Below, in pieces: positions 1 through 10,733 of a DNA stretch of 64,000 nucleotides. A program made the translations under genes and the position numbers. The number at the start of each line of letters is the position of its first letter. Position 1 is the stretch's first letter. Location of the stretch: NCBI GenBank assembly GCA_033439685.1, contig JAUEDM010000007.1:248001-312000 (forward strand). Reading direction: 5' to 3'. The DNA comes from Apodospora peruviana. Taxonomy: Eukaryota > Ascomycota > Sordariomycetes > Sordariales > Lasiosphaeriaceae. Under the pieces are notes generated by a model. That model ran no database searches and was not told the origin of the DNA. It saw only the letters and a list, made by a program, of their open reading frames with translations.

Positions 1-3000
1 CCTTGAACGCTGTCAGGTTACCGCTTTCAGCCGGCTTGAAAACCAGCCGTAGCGTGGCTGTGTGACTCGACAACGGGATGAACCAGAGTGCGTTACGTGA
101 ACCAGCGTCGTTGGCGAGCTCAAACTTTGTGAGAAGGGAGAAGTATCTGGACATGCCGTTGTCCTTGATATCGACGAGGCGGAGGATCTGCTCCAAGCTG
201 TACTGGGGACTCGGAGCGTCAGGATCCAAACCCATGAGGATCATCTGGGCTGGGCCTATGCAGTCCGGGCTGTTGGCGGTACCGCCGACAACCCAAGATG
301 GGTGTGTGCCTCCTTCCAACGCCTTGAAGGCTGTGCCGTTGTACGCGCTCTTGAATGTGAGCGTGTTGGTTGCCCGCATTGCTCTGAGTGTCTTTGGCGG
401 CGTAGGTTTTGCATTCTGTTTGGCAGCAAGCAAGTCGGTCAGGTCCAGCGTGGCCTCGAAGCCGTGTACACCGGTCGAGTCCAAGTCCACGCCCACGCGA
501 CAGGTGCCATCTGTCACAGGGCTAAAGATGTCGCGCAGAAAGTGTAGCAACTCATCCGAATCGTCAAGCGGGATGCTCTTGCGTTGAGCGATAGGAGCCG
601 TGCTGAGCACGAGAGCACCTGTCGTGAGTCGTTCAAGCAGCAAGTCAAGCGGGCTGTCGCGTACGGCTGCCGCTTGGTTGAGAGGATCATTATCCTTCAA
701 CGTGGTGGTTGTGCTAACCAGGTGGCACAGAGGATCCACCCTGTTGTGAGAAAGCCACTCCAGGGCTTGTTCGTCCTGGGGGTTGTAAGCTGGCCACTGA
801 ATCGAGTCTGAGTCTTCTTTGGCAGCTGGGTCAGAGGCTGCATCTCCCCATACAGCACGGTTTAGCCCCCTGCCAACCCGTTCAGACACGAGATTGTTCA
901 CGAGCGGACGAAAGTTCTCCCGGGTACAGTACCAAGGTGCAGTTGTTCTCTTGTTCATGGGTTTCTGCCGACGAGGCTCAGATGGGCCGTCCAGAAGGAC
1001 GATGTCGTCAGAGTCAGAGTCCCAGCTTTCTGTGCCTGAGCCTCCGATACATTCCCACTCATCGGCGGAATCTTCGTCTTGGGCATACAGGAGTGGAGGA
1101 TTAACGACTATCGTGTTGAAGTCCCACGCTCCGGTGGCGTGTCTTTGATCTTCAGCGAGCATCTGGCCTTGGTAATAGCGAACATAGGCAGGGTCATCAG
1201 CGCTCTGCACCACCTCGACGTCGCGGACAAACTGGGTTGAATAATCCGTCGACGATGCGAGTTGCGCGTTAGGGGTGTATTTGTCGTCGTCAATGGCCGA
1301 GTAGCTGTTCCATTGGCTCTTCATCTGCGGGCTGAGTAAGACTGCCCCGGTGGTCGCGAAGCTCTTCATTCCCTGCCGGACCAGCTTTATGGGGATCTCT
1401 CTGCCTTCGGCAAGGAGTCTCGTCACCAGAATTCTCCAGTTCTCTGCGTCTCTGTCGTCGTCCTTCAGAGGCTTCAATGCGCCCATTTTCATCACCGGTA
1501 CCAAAGCCCCTTGAGCGCCACTTGCCACCTTCCATCGCGGGACAAAATAAACAGGGTAGTTGAGGCAGTACAGTCGCTTCGTGTAGTTGTTTCTTTCATA
1601 CGTCGCTCTCCAGTGGCACCAGGCTCGAACCAGCATGGCCGTAGGCCAGGCTAAGAGAATCAGGGTTCAGCATAAGGATTATTTTGAAACTACCCGACGT
1701 TAGTCAATCACAGAGACGTACCGATGTGGTTGTGACCCTGGTGCATGCCATTAGAACACACAATCGACCTTGGCCTCCATGCCGGGAGCATGGCGATCGG
1801 GGTAGAGAACTTGGCTCCTATAGAGCGTCACCCGAGAAGGCTCGAGATTAGTTTGGGGGGATTTGTTCTCGCCCGTTGTTGCCTGACCAGGGAATGTGCT
1901 CTTACCATGATGAGAGAGCTTCATTGCCGGGACGTTGATCGGCCAGAAAATATTTTGATTGCCCTGCTCTTGCTCCGCAGCCCAGTACAGCACCTTTTCC
2001 TCGATGTCATCCCCAGCATCGCCACCAATGTAGTGCGTGGCATAGCTGAGGTTGCTAGCGTTCCAGGCTGGCCATATGATCATGCTCACAATCGAGGCCA
2101 GGTTGTTCGACGTCGTCCTACCACGGATGCTTTGGATCCCCGTCTCCTGACTCTCCTCGACACCGCTGGGGTTTGCGTAGATGTTGTTCACATTGCGGAC
2201 CAGCTTCATCTCGCCCAAATTCTGCCAGTCCCAGCTGTAATTATTGAACCGTCTGTGAAGCTCAGTCGTGCCACAGAACTTCTCATCAACCGCCACGCAG
2301 AACATGGCAGGTCTTGTGCGATCGATATCATTTTGCTGATCGTTTTGACGAGCGTTGAGCGCCACAGCTACTGTCTCCGGGGAGGTGGCATTTTCCGGAT
2401 CGGCAAAGATGCGCTGGTGCGTAAAGATGTCGCATGCCAGCACGCCGTCGTTGTCCCCGCCGTAGGTAACGACGCCCATGGGCATCTCCACCTGGGCTTG
2501 GCCGCCGCCTCCGAAGAGCGAGACCTCGACTCTAATATAGAGGGCATTCCCGGCCCCGAGCCTCCAGGTACTCGGCGGTATGCAGGTATCCGTCACCTTC
2601 CGATTTCCCTTGACCCAGTAGGGCGCGTACCACCTCGTGCTGTCTGCCCTCACCGAGGTCGGTGTAATGGTGAAATTGTTGAGAAGGTTCTGCAGGACCT
2701 GCGGATCGTTGATTTGATGCAAAGCAATAGCCGCGTTGAGCACCATCTTGAGCTCATTGTCAAAGTACCTCTCGAGGCCGTCCTTGTGGTCCCCGTCCCA
2801 GTGCGTGACGACGACGCTGTGGAAGAACTGGAAGGTTCCGCCATATCGAATGTACTGATTATTCCGGCAGAGATGGACGAAACTCTTGATGTGGTCGGCG
2901 CCCTCGCTGCGGCCGCCGTCGATCAGCACCGCTTTGTTGATGTTGTACGTTCCATTGTTGTTCGGCGACGCAACGACCAGGTGCACCGCGCAATCGCCCT

Positions 3001-3040
3001 CGTTGATGTTGAGGTGGTGACTGTGCACCTCCCACGGCAT
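1..3040 (-). CDS. Metallo-beta-lactamase-fold hydrolase with long C-terminal region (3' end outside window)
   Basis: The N-terminal third has the marks of the ComEC/Rec2-like branch of the metallo-beta-lactamase fold: INEGD near residue 12, the beta-strand VLIDGG (38-43), the metal motif THWDGDH (79-85) and a late KLSHHG (~374-379). The start is the ATG at 3040. Two introns are inferred: 1905-1818 (GTAAGA...ATAG) and 1721-1651 (GTACGT...TTAG). Splicing turns the truncated 429-codon frame into one open frame that runs to base 1, so at least 960 residues are encoded and the stop lies outside the window. The ~550 residues after exon 2 match no domain I recognise and include an acidic Ser/Asp stretch. 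There is no signal peptide, so it is probably intracellular. ComEC-like MBL domains often act on phosphodiesters; the substrate here is unknown. It is the first of four genes in a compact group. Confident of the fold, not of the function. Confidence 0.8.
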
Positions 3041-3841
3041 GGTGATTTCTTGTCTTGTCCCGCAGTGAACTTCACGTCGAGCAAGTCACGATGCCGTCAC
3101 GAAAGCCGGAGAGGTCAACAATTGGACGAATCCAGCGAAAACATCGTGACGTGAGGTCAGGCGCACTGCTTGTTCGTCAACAGCCCCTGAATTCAACTAA
3201 AGGGTCTGATGCACCTAAAAAGAATTAGGATTCAGTTATAGGGGTACGTTGAATGCAACACTGGACAGGACCCCCTTGCTTTACAGCTTGTCTTGTGCAT
3301 CTGGGCATCTCCGATTCCAAACTGCTTTTGAACGTGGAGACGCTAACGATGTCCAGAACCAGGTCTCTGCCTGTGTCTCATAGTCTTGAAATAGTGCCTC
3401 GGGCGATTTTCCCAGACTGCCCTAGGACATGGCGCGGCAAGCAAAAACAACCGAGGTGGATGACTTCACGTTTTGCAGTGGTCCTGATCTGTAATGAGCT
3501 GGAACTACTTGGGGAATCCTGGAAACCCCTTACTTCAGAAGTACAGTTGGGTGGTTCTGATGTGTGTACCGGTCAATGTACTCCCTAGGTACACATGTAG
3601 ATACAGAAATGCCGCCGTCAAAATCTCCAATGCTAGCAGAGACAACTGTTCGGTATCACAGAGTAACTGAGGTTACTCCTTTATAGGTTCATATAGTTGT
3701 ACCTATACACGTGTCGTAGAAATAGCAAACACTGTACATTGTAAACAAAGTCCCTTCACCGTACTTCCATGATCTGCAGGCAAACTGATGATACTCCGCA
3801 GCTAACAAACAAACCCCCTTTCCCCTTCAGTTGAACCACTC
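3041..3841. other. Intergenic, 0.8 kb
   Basis: Gap between two genes read on the minus strand; it must hold the promoter of the MBL-fold gene and the terminator region of the 1370-aa gene's neighbour. I see no conserved gene, RNA or repeat in it. Confidence 0.6.
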
Positions 3842-6800
3842 TCAGCCCGTCTGACCAGGCTCCTTCCTCTCAATAGGCGCCTTCATCACCAAGTACCCCT
3901 CAACAGCCGTATACGGCCCTTTCTCAAACCCGGGCCTTGCCTCTCCTTTCCCCAGCGCCAACTCAACAAACTGCGGCTCCTCCTTTCCTTTTTCTTTCTC
4001 AGAAAACGGCTGCAACCAAGCCCACTCGGCAACCGGCAGCGACGAAATCTGCAGCGCATATTCCCCTTCCTTTCCGTTCTCTCCGTCCGGCTCCGGCGGC
4101 GGAGGCACATCCCCCACAACAACCACCGGCCCGACATGAAAAAAAGTCACCATCCTCTTGAGCGCGCTCTCCCACGTCCAGGTGGGCAATTTCAGCGCAC
4201 CGGTCGGCAGGATCCCCGTATACCCATGCACGGGTAGAAACGGATCGATCAGCGCGCCGAACGGGACTATCTCCCTATTGCGGGCCGTTTCGTAGGTCTC
4301 AAAATCCTCTCGAGACACAGCGTCGACGTAGACCTCCGGATCGTGCCAGAACGGCGTCAGCTTTGGGAAGGTTTGTGGGGAGATAGGTTGTGCGTAGCGC
4401 TTCGTCGTCGAAGCAGTCTTTGGTGGTTGGGGGCAGGGTGTGTACGTGTAAAAATGAGAGAGATCAAGATCGGGTGCGGACGGGTCTGTCTCGTCTGGCA
4501 GATCTGACCGCGCTGAAAAATAACACACCAATCCGTCAGTCATGCGCGATCGGTTGCCCAACTTGAGCGGGAATTTATAGTAAGGTGTGTTATCTTTAGT
4601 ACGAATGAGGCTCGGTTCCGGTGTTACGACGTTGCGCTGGCTGTCGAGCGTAGATTGATTAGTTTTTGGCTTTTCAGCGAGCTCGAGCGACCAGCCCATG
4701 TTGACGAGCGCCAGCGGGCGGCCGGTCAGCGCATTCAGGAACTGGCCGTACGCCGACGGCGGTGCTGTCAAACTCTTCACGGCCTCGTCGATCATGCTTA
4801 TAAACTCGAGCAGGTACTGTTGGTCTTTTGATACCAGTAGGTGGAGGAGCTGGTCCATGTACTTTGTTGCCCCCTTCCTTGGGCTGGGTGGAAACGGCCG
4901 CCATTTGGCTTCTGATGACGAGGAACTACTACCTTCGGTGACGCGAACTTCGGAGTAAAAACTGCCGTCCGGCAGGAACAGCTGCAAGCTGCGGTCGACG
5001 TAGTTGACCATGACCCAGCCCCAGACGGGACTCTCCTCTTCCCAGTCGGCGGCCGGGCGCCAGTAGGCTTCGCCTTGGTTGCGATCACCGTGCGAAGCAG
5101 ACAGAAAGGAGGCGTTCAGCCGCGCTGGCTGGTTGATCCCCATCGGCAGCTGCAGGAACTCGCACTCCCCCTTTTTGCTGGACGACCGCGAACGGTCCAC
5201 AATGTTGGGCAGGCCGTCGGCCGGTAAGGCTTGCGGCGCGAAAAACTCGCTGATGCAGGGGTACAGCGGCGCGTGGCCGCTTCCCGCGGACACAGGGTCG
5301 ATGGCCGAGATGGCCTGGCCGAACTTGTCCATGATGTTGAGTTTCGTGAAGCGGAACTGGCCGTGCGTCGCCGGCTTGAAACCGCTCTGTTGTTTTCCCA
5401 GAAGGGTCATGTTGGGCCCGTATGGCGTTGGATCTGACGCATCGTCGATCAGACCCAGGTCGTCGATGTCGATCTCGATCTCCTCGGCTGCCTTTTGCGC
5501 GTCCGCAAGCGGCACCGGCTTTTGGCCCGGCACCCGGATCAGCGGTTTGACGTGGCTGCCGTTGGCTAGAGTCAGGAGGTGATCCGTCAGCCCCTGAAGC
5601 GGCGCCGACAGGAACGCGAATTTCGTGAGATTCTCTTTCAGCAGGGCCTGCCGCTCTTCGGACAGATACTTCTTGAGCACGTCCTTTGGTATCGTGCTCA
5701 GGATGCGGTCGATGTGTGCCTCGAGTGTGAAGCTGGCCTGCGGCAGGATCAGACTGCGGCCCGAGACGACGCGCACATCCGCCTTGGGGCCGTTGTAGCC
5801 CTTCGTGACGTCCGCTATGAGGCCGTACTGCGTCCTCCCGCCGCACAACGACTGGTGCTCGGTTGGCTGCTCGACCATGTCCCATTTTCCCTTGGGGATG
5901 TGCGTGTACTGTCCCTCCCACTCCATGTAGAGGGGAAACCACGGCTGGGTCTTGTTCCACCGGTCGCGCCAGGGGTTCTCGTCGCTGGGATCCTTGTCCG
6001 CGTACTTGCCGTCGTGGTAGACCGGGAAGAAGACGCCGTCTTTGGCGTCCGGTTTTTTTCTTGTTGGGTCTGAGAGCGCATCGAATTCCTGGAGGAGGCC
6101 GGAGGCTGAAGGCCTTAGGTCCTCTGGCACGTGTCTCAGACCTGGGAAACTATCGTCCGGAACCTTGCCTCCTGCGGTGGCCAGCTGTGTGTCCAACCGC
6201 ACTTTAAGCCCCTTCTGGAAATCGGTCGGCCACCCGGCGCTTACACCGGCAACGAGCATCGTGGGGTCTCGCCTCACGCTGAACTCCTGCATCGTGCCAG
6301 CCTTGGGTCCTTCGGGGTCCTTAGTCACAAGCTTCTTTCGTCGGTTGACTTCTTTTCCAAGCCTCCCAATGACTGTGTCGATTTTGCGCAACGACAGCCG
6401 CGCGTCCTTGACAGCTACGATGTACTCGGCGCGGCGGTGCTCGTTCTTGTTGTCGTTGTCGGAGATGTAGCGCCACCAAATCGCAAACATGTCCCAGCGC
6501 AGCTGCTGGCGGCGACGACCGAGTGAGTCGAGCAACCGCTGTGCGGCGTTCAGTTCGCGGAACGCTTTTTGAGTATCCGCTGACGGCGGCTTCGCCGGTT
6601 CCTTGGCGCTCTGGTCTGCGTGCGTGAACTGCGTGCCGCCGTCGACGTGCATGAAGTCCTCGCTTGTAAGCTCGTCAGCGGCCCTCTCGTGCGCGTCGAG
6701 ACTGTCGTCAGCCGCCCGCAACAGCACACGCAGCTTGTAGAGATCTTCCTCGAAGGTATCTGGCGACTGGTGGCTCGCCGCATACGCGATCAGCGTATCA

Positions 6801-7954
6801 ATGGCGGTGGTGCCGACCGCCACCGGCATACGCTCGTGAAGTCGCTCGGCGCAGTCGTTGGCGGGTATCTTGGGCGGTCGTGCATCGGCATTCCATTCCA
6901 CATCATACATGGCGCCATGACAGATACTCTGCGCCGAAGTCTGGTCATGCAGCCACTTTTCCACAGCGGCTGGCACCTTCTCCTGCTTGTTAAGCTCCAT
7001 CTGCAATGACCGGAGACGGTCCCCTCGCGTCGTCCCTTCGGAGATGTTGAGCAGGTCCTTGTCCGTCTTGGACTGCCAGCCAACGACGTAGTAGCTAGCT
7101 CGGACCGCCGTGAGTGTCTTGGTCTCTTTGCCTTCGACGTAGGAGAAAGTGTCGAGCATGGAGAAGACATTACCGCAGTGGTACTGATAGTCGGGGAAGA
7201 GCTGGTTCGAGCTGCTCGCGACACTCAGTCCCACGCGCTGTTCGGTCTTGAGCGCATCTTCTCCCTTCCACCGATCCACCGGGGTTCGCACGCCGATGAA
7301 CACCTCGGCCTGTTTCTTGGTCTCGACTTTGCTCGGGTCTTGGCCCTCGGCGAGGTAGGACGTGATGAAGGGCGCGACGTCGACCTGCAGATCCACCTCT
7401 GGCCCAAGCTTGTCGATGGTGAACATGCGATCGCTCTCAACAATCCACGCCTGCACCGGCGCGATGGGTGCCCCCTTGGGCTCCGTGGTATCTGGATCGA
7501 GCCGACGCACCACCAGCCATCGGTTGGGCACCTGCGGAAACACCGGTGCCGTTGGGTCTTCCACTTTGTCGCTGATGCCCTTTGCCATCGCCTCGGGCTG
7601 TCTCTTGTCTTCGGTTGGCGTACCGGCCGTGCCACTCCGAAAAGCCCGCGGCAGCACCCAGTGAAGGTAGACGCCGAGCCGGTTTGTGCGCGTTGTTTGT
7701 CGGCCCAGGTCGGTAAACCGCGGGTTCGTCTCGGGGCGAGCGCTGTAGTGCAGATCGGCATGCGGTAGCAGGTCGCTCTGCGCCATGTGATCCTCCATGC
7801 GCAGGAAGGTGTAGTTGTGTTGGTTGATGGGCGCAATTCGCGCCTCCTTGTCTTTGGCGGTGCATACGCTGCGGTTGAAGATGAAGGCGTCCAGTTTCAT
7901 CGGGATGGCGAGATTCCGCGGCACCTTCTCTTCCTCTTCTGTGGTGGAAGCCAT
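3842..7954 (-). CDS. Giant intronless protein of unknown function (1370 aa), protein A of the cluster
   Basis: One uninterrupted frame of 1370 codons from the ATG at 7954. No family can be named with confidence. Visible marks: GVYLHWVLPRAF (94-105), VPNRWLVVRR (142-151) and AWIVESD (169-175). A charged, helix-rich and probably coiled-coil part lies around 450-560 and contains RRRQQLRWDMFAIWW. A long Trp/Pro-rich C-terminal half follows. From memory only, similar LHW-(A/T)LP, FP-VPNRWLVVR and AW-VESD signatures occur in large bacterial hypothetical proteins. There is no signal peptide or membrane segment, so it is predicted to be cytosolic. It is read the same way as the lectin-like gene upstream and the MBL-fold gene downstream. 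A 4.1-kb gene without introns stands out, because most neighbouring genes of 1-2 kb have two or three. It could be a structural protein of a large complex; that is a guess. Confidence 0.85.
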   Translation of the reverse strand: MASTTEEEEKVPRNLAIPMKLDAFIFNRSVCTAKDKEARIAPINQHNYTFLRMEDHMAQSDLLPHADLHYSARPETNPRFTDLGRQTTRTNRLGVYLHWVLPRAFRSGTAGTPTEDKRQPEAMAKGISDKVEDPTAPVFPQVPNRWLVVRRLDPDTTEPKGAPIAPVQAWIVESDRMFTIDKLGPEVDLQVDVAPFITSYLAEGQDPSKVETKKQAEVFIGVRTPVDRWKGEDALKTEQRVGLSVASSSNQLFPDYQYHCGNVFSMLDTFSYVEGKETKTLTAVRASYYVVGWQSKTDKDLLNISEGTTRGDRLRSLQMELNKQEKVPAAVEKWLHDQTSAQSICHGAMYDVEWNADARPPKIPANDCAERLHERMPVAVGTTAIDTLIAYAASHQSPDTFEEDLYKLRVLLRAADDSLDAHERAADELTSEDFMHVDGGTQFTHADQSAKEPAKPPSADTQKAFRELNAAQRLLDSLGRRRQQLRWDMFAIWWRYISDNDNKNEHRRAEYIVAVKDARLSLRKIDTVIGRLGKEVNRRKKLVTKDPEGPKAGTMQEFSVRRDPTMLVAGVSAGWPTDFQKGLKVRLDTQLATAGGKVPDDSFPGLRHVPEDLRPSASGLLQEFDALSDPTRKKPDAKDGVFFPVYHDGKYADKDPSDENPWRDRWNKTQPWFPLYMEWEGQYTHIPKGKWDMVEQPTEHQSLCGGRTQYGLIADVTKGYNGPKADVRVVSGRSLILPQASFTLEAHIDRILSTIPKDVLKKYLSEERQALLKENLTKFAFLSAPLQGLTDHLLTLANGSHVKPLIRVPGQKPVPLADAQKAAEEIEIDIDDLGLIDDASDPTPYGPNMTLLGKQQSGFKPATHGQFRFTKLNIMDKFGQAISAIDPVSAGSGHAPLYPCISEFFAPQALPADGLPNIVDRSRSSSKKGECEFLQLPMGINQPARLNASFLSASHGDRNQGEAYWRPAADWEEESPVWGWVMVNYVDRSLQLFLPDGSFYSEVRVTEGSSSSSSEAKWRPFPPSPRKGATKYMDQLLHLLVSKDQQYLLEFISMIDEAVKSLTAPPSAYGQFLNALTGRPLALVNMGWSLELAEKPKTNQSTLDSQRNVVTPEPSLIRTKDNTPYYKFPLKLGNRSRMTDGLVCYFSARSDLPDETDPSAPDLDLSHFYTYTPCPQPPKTASTTKRYAQPISPQTFPKLTPFWHDPEVYVDAVSREDFETYETARNREIVPFGALIDPFLPVHGYTGILPTGALKLPTWTWESALKRMVTFFHVGPVVVVGDVPPPPEPDGENGKEGEYALQISSLPVAEWAWLQPFSEKEKGKEEPQFVELALGKGEARPGFEKGPYTAVEGYLVMKAPIERKEPGQTG

Positions 7955-8897
7955 GGCTGCGGCGCGATGAGCTGGATTCAGGAGCCAGTATCGGTTTGAC
8001 AGCTTCGTGATACCCTCACTTCCACTGGAGATCTGATCTTGCGACGGTGATACCGAGCACGGCGACCGAACACAGCGTCAGCAACACGGGACCTCACACG
8101 TCCGGGATACTTGCCGAGGAGATGCCCCGCCCATCGTGAAGCCCGGTCACCTCATGGAGACTAGAGAGCCATTTCTGCCCGCGTGCCTGGACGTGGCGAC
8201 GTGCAGCAGGGGTTTCCGCCGTGTGCATTAGCGGCACGATTTATTTGCAAAGGGCGAGGTCAGGGTTCAGGCGGGAGGTCCGGGGGCTAGAACACTTGGC
8301 TTCCCCGTCAAGCTAGCGTCGGGTGGCTGCAGTGAGCTGAAGCCTCTCTGAAGCCGAGGCAAGTGGGTGGCGCTTTCAGGGGTATGTAAACAAAACGCGG
8401 GGAAAGCTACCGGCGCCAAGGACTGATAGTTTGCCTCATGGAAACGACACACTCTGAATTCCATTGGTTCAATATTCAAACGCAAGATGTTTCGTGATCC
8501 CCTTGTACCTACGTAACGTCGTATCGCTTCAATATTTCGCCATCCCAGGGTCTAGACTTACGAGATAAGCCCTGGGTGGGGTAACATTACTTGATGGTAT
8601 TTCCAAAAGGCATGTTGAATTCGAAGCATACGTGCTGAACCATGACTCGAGCGGAAGAAGCCAATCTTGCTGGATCGTTCAGGTTCAGGTTCGTGAACAT
8701 CTGGAGTCCACTATGTCTTTGTTCCGACTTCGCGGATTTCGGAAGCTCAACACAGCACCGTCAAGATATTGAACCAACCCCTATTATAAGAGGACACAGG
8801 ATTTGAATGGGAATTGGACAAGAGTCTTCTTTATTGGACTAAAGGACAAAAATAACCACAGTAGTTGCTAGTAATATCTCCCCCCATCCCGGCCTGC
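7955..8897. other. Intergenic, 0.9 kb
   Basis: Upstream region of protein A and 3' side of the lectin-like gene. No ORF, RNA gene or repeat here can be supported. Confidence 0.6.
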
Positions 8898-9978
8898 TCA
8901 TACCAACGGGACCCTGTGGTTCAGATATCCCTTCTTGGGATTCTCACCCTCAATGTAGAAGACGTGATTGTGCTTCTTGTCATGCGTCGCCGTGATCTGC
9001 GACCCCAGGAGAACACGGGTCACATCCGGGACGATGGCGGGCGTCGTCCAGTCTTCCGCGCCCTTCTTGTAAGTTTGGTACAGGTCTTGGTTGGTGTTGA
9101 CAAAGTAGAGGTAGATGATGCGCGTGCCGTCGGCGTTGTCGACGTAAGTCGCCGCCAGAGGGGTGCCCTCGGCGGCGACGGTGGTGCCCGGGAGGGTGGC
9201 CGCTGCGAGAAGAAAAAAGCGTTAGATATATACTTGGCCATTTATAGAACAGAAAACCAAAAACTCACGGTCGGTTTTCCCCTTCGCGTTGATCTTGATG
9301 CATTGGATCGGCTTGCCGGATCCGCTGTCGTGTTGGAAGAAGATCATGCGCTCGCCCTCGTCGGCGTCGGGAATCGGGAAGTAGAGCGCCGCCAATCTGG
9401 ATGTCGGGATCACGACCGCGCCGGTTGTCTTTGTCTCGGGCTCGGAACCCTGCTGCAGGATGGCCTCGCGCAGAGTGGGATGCTGACCCGCGCTGCTGTT
9501 GTGGACGTCAGCAAGGGCCGGGACACACGACAAGGGGCAAGACCACTTACACCTGCTTGGCGAAGTACACGTAGGAAATGTCCTGCTCATCGCTGACGGC
9601 AGCCAGACCAGTGTAAGATGTGTTCAGGTCCTCATCCTTCGAAAGGGGGTTGGGGTAGGGCATCAGCTGCGAAAGTGTGTTGGTCTTGGCTGGAGCTGGG
9701 GTCGGAGTCTCGCCCGCCGGCTTCTCTGGTTCGGGGACGACGCCCTGGTTGGTGAAGCCGTAGACTGTAACCAGCCCGCGCCGGATCACGGCGGCGAGGG
9801 CACCGGGGGTGGCTACATAGCCCGTAGGCACTCCGTTGTCCTGATAAGGGTGGATGGTGCCGGTCTTGTCGAGGGGGTAGATTGCCATACCCAGCTGGCG
9901 CTTCACTCCCGGCACCGTGAAGAGAAGGGTCTCCTTCTTAGAGAGAGGGTTAACGATGGATGATACAGGGTTTGCCAT
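8898..9978 (-). CDS. Beta-propeller / lectin-like protein (319 aa)
   Basis: Three exons are inferred: 9978-9551, 9495-9269 and 9202-8898. The introns are 55 bp (GTAAGT...ACAACAG) and 66 bp (GTGAGT...CGCAG), and the spliced frame is exactly 320 codons including the stop. The protein is built of repeated short strands with Tyr/Phe ends, such as LGMAIYPLD, GLAAVSDEQDISYVYF, RLAALYFPIPD, RIIYLYFVNTN and HNHVFYIEGE. Several are followed by a Gly/Asp turn, as in beta-propellers. The length is close to fungal six-bladed fucose-binding lectins (~310-315 aa), but I cannot place the sugar-contact residues, so 'lectin' is an inference. A Pro/Thr/Ala linker (about residues 75-95) interrupts the blades. 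There is no signal peptide. It lies between the two giant genes and is read toward protein A. Confidence 0.75.
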
Positions 9979-10733
9979 GTTGACGGAAAGTGTATGAGAC
10001 AGTTCAACAAAGGTGAGATCGAAGTTAAGAAGTTGATGCAGCTCTGGATGTTGTCTAGGCGAATTCGAACTTTGTCTGCGAGGAAGTCCATCCTTTATGC
10101 CTGTCCCGGGAAAACATCACGAGGAACTTCACGAAAACATTAAAACGTTCACTCGATCCATTTTCGTGGCTGGGGTTAGCCAAGGAGTTGATAGCGTCAT
10201 GCGGCACGCTGCTGTTGCGCTGTTGCTCCGCCTGCGTCGCGGCGGATACTCGGCGCATGCACTTCAACGGGCTCCGAATTTGCGACGTCTGGTGGGGAGC
10301 TGAATGTCTGATGGATGCTTCAGCGAGCGCCAAGATCTGACGATATGTAAACGGCAAGTCTGTGACGAAGCTGGTGTTGAGGTGAGCTACCCCAAAGGAA
10401 CTTGGGGCCGGGTCTAGAATCTAGTTCTAGATCAGCGCATGCGAGGATGATGCATGCTGTCCAACAAGGATCAAGTGTCGAGCGTCCGTTGCTACCCAGC
10501 TAAACAAAGACTATTGGACCCGTTTTGATCTTGACTACCGAAAGTATCCAGCTCCATGATGCACATGCACGCGTGCTCATGCAATAACCATGCATAGTAA
10601 GAAATCCATAATCTCCACCCCCTTAGATTCATCGTTGCCCTCGACGGCGACAATCTCACCCGGTACTCAAGGCCGCCAGAGGTCTTGAGCAAGTCTATCA
10701 TTTTTGACGCTGATCAACTCCTCTGCCTTCACA
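9979..10733. other. Divergent intergenic region between lectin-like gene and protein B
   Basis: 755 bp shared upstream region of a minus-strand and a plus-strand gene, so probably both promoters lie here. A 100-codon minus frame (10055-10357) is present without recognisable features and is not called. Confidence 0.55.

Noticed and set aside
1745..3154. A 469-codon plus-strand frame opposite the MBL-fold gene
   Set aside because: It has no start context or motifs and mirrors the codon structure of the minus-strand gene, which has clear MBL motifs and splice sites.
10055..10357. A 100-codon minus frame between the lectin-like gene and protein B
   Set aside because: No recognisable feature; lies in the shared promoter region.
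10704..10733. Start of protein B at 10704
   Set aside because: The codon there is TTG, not ATG; the first ATG is at 10734.
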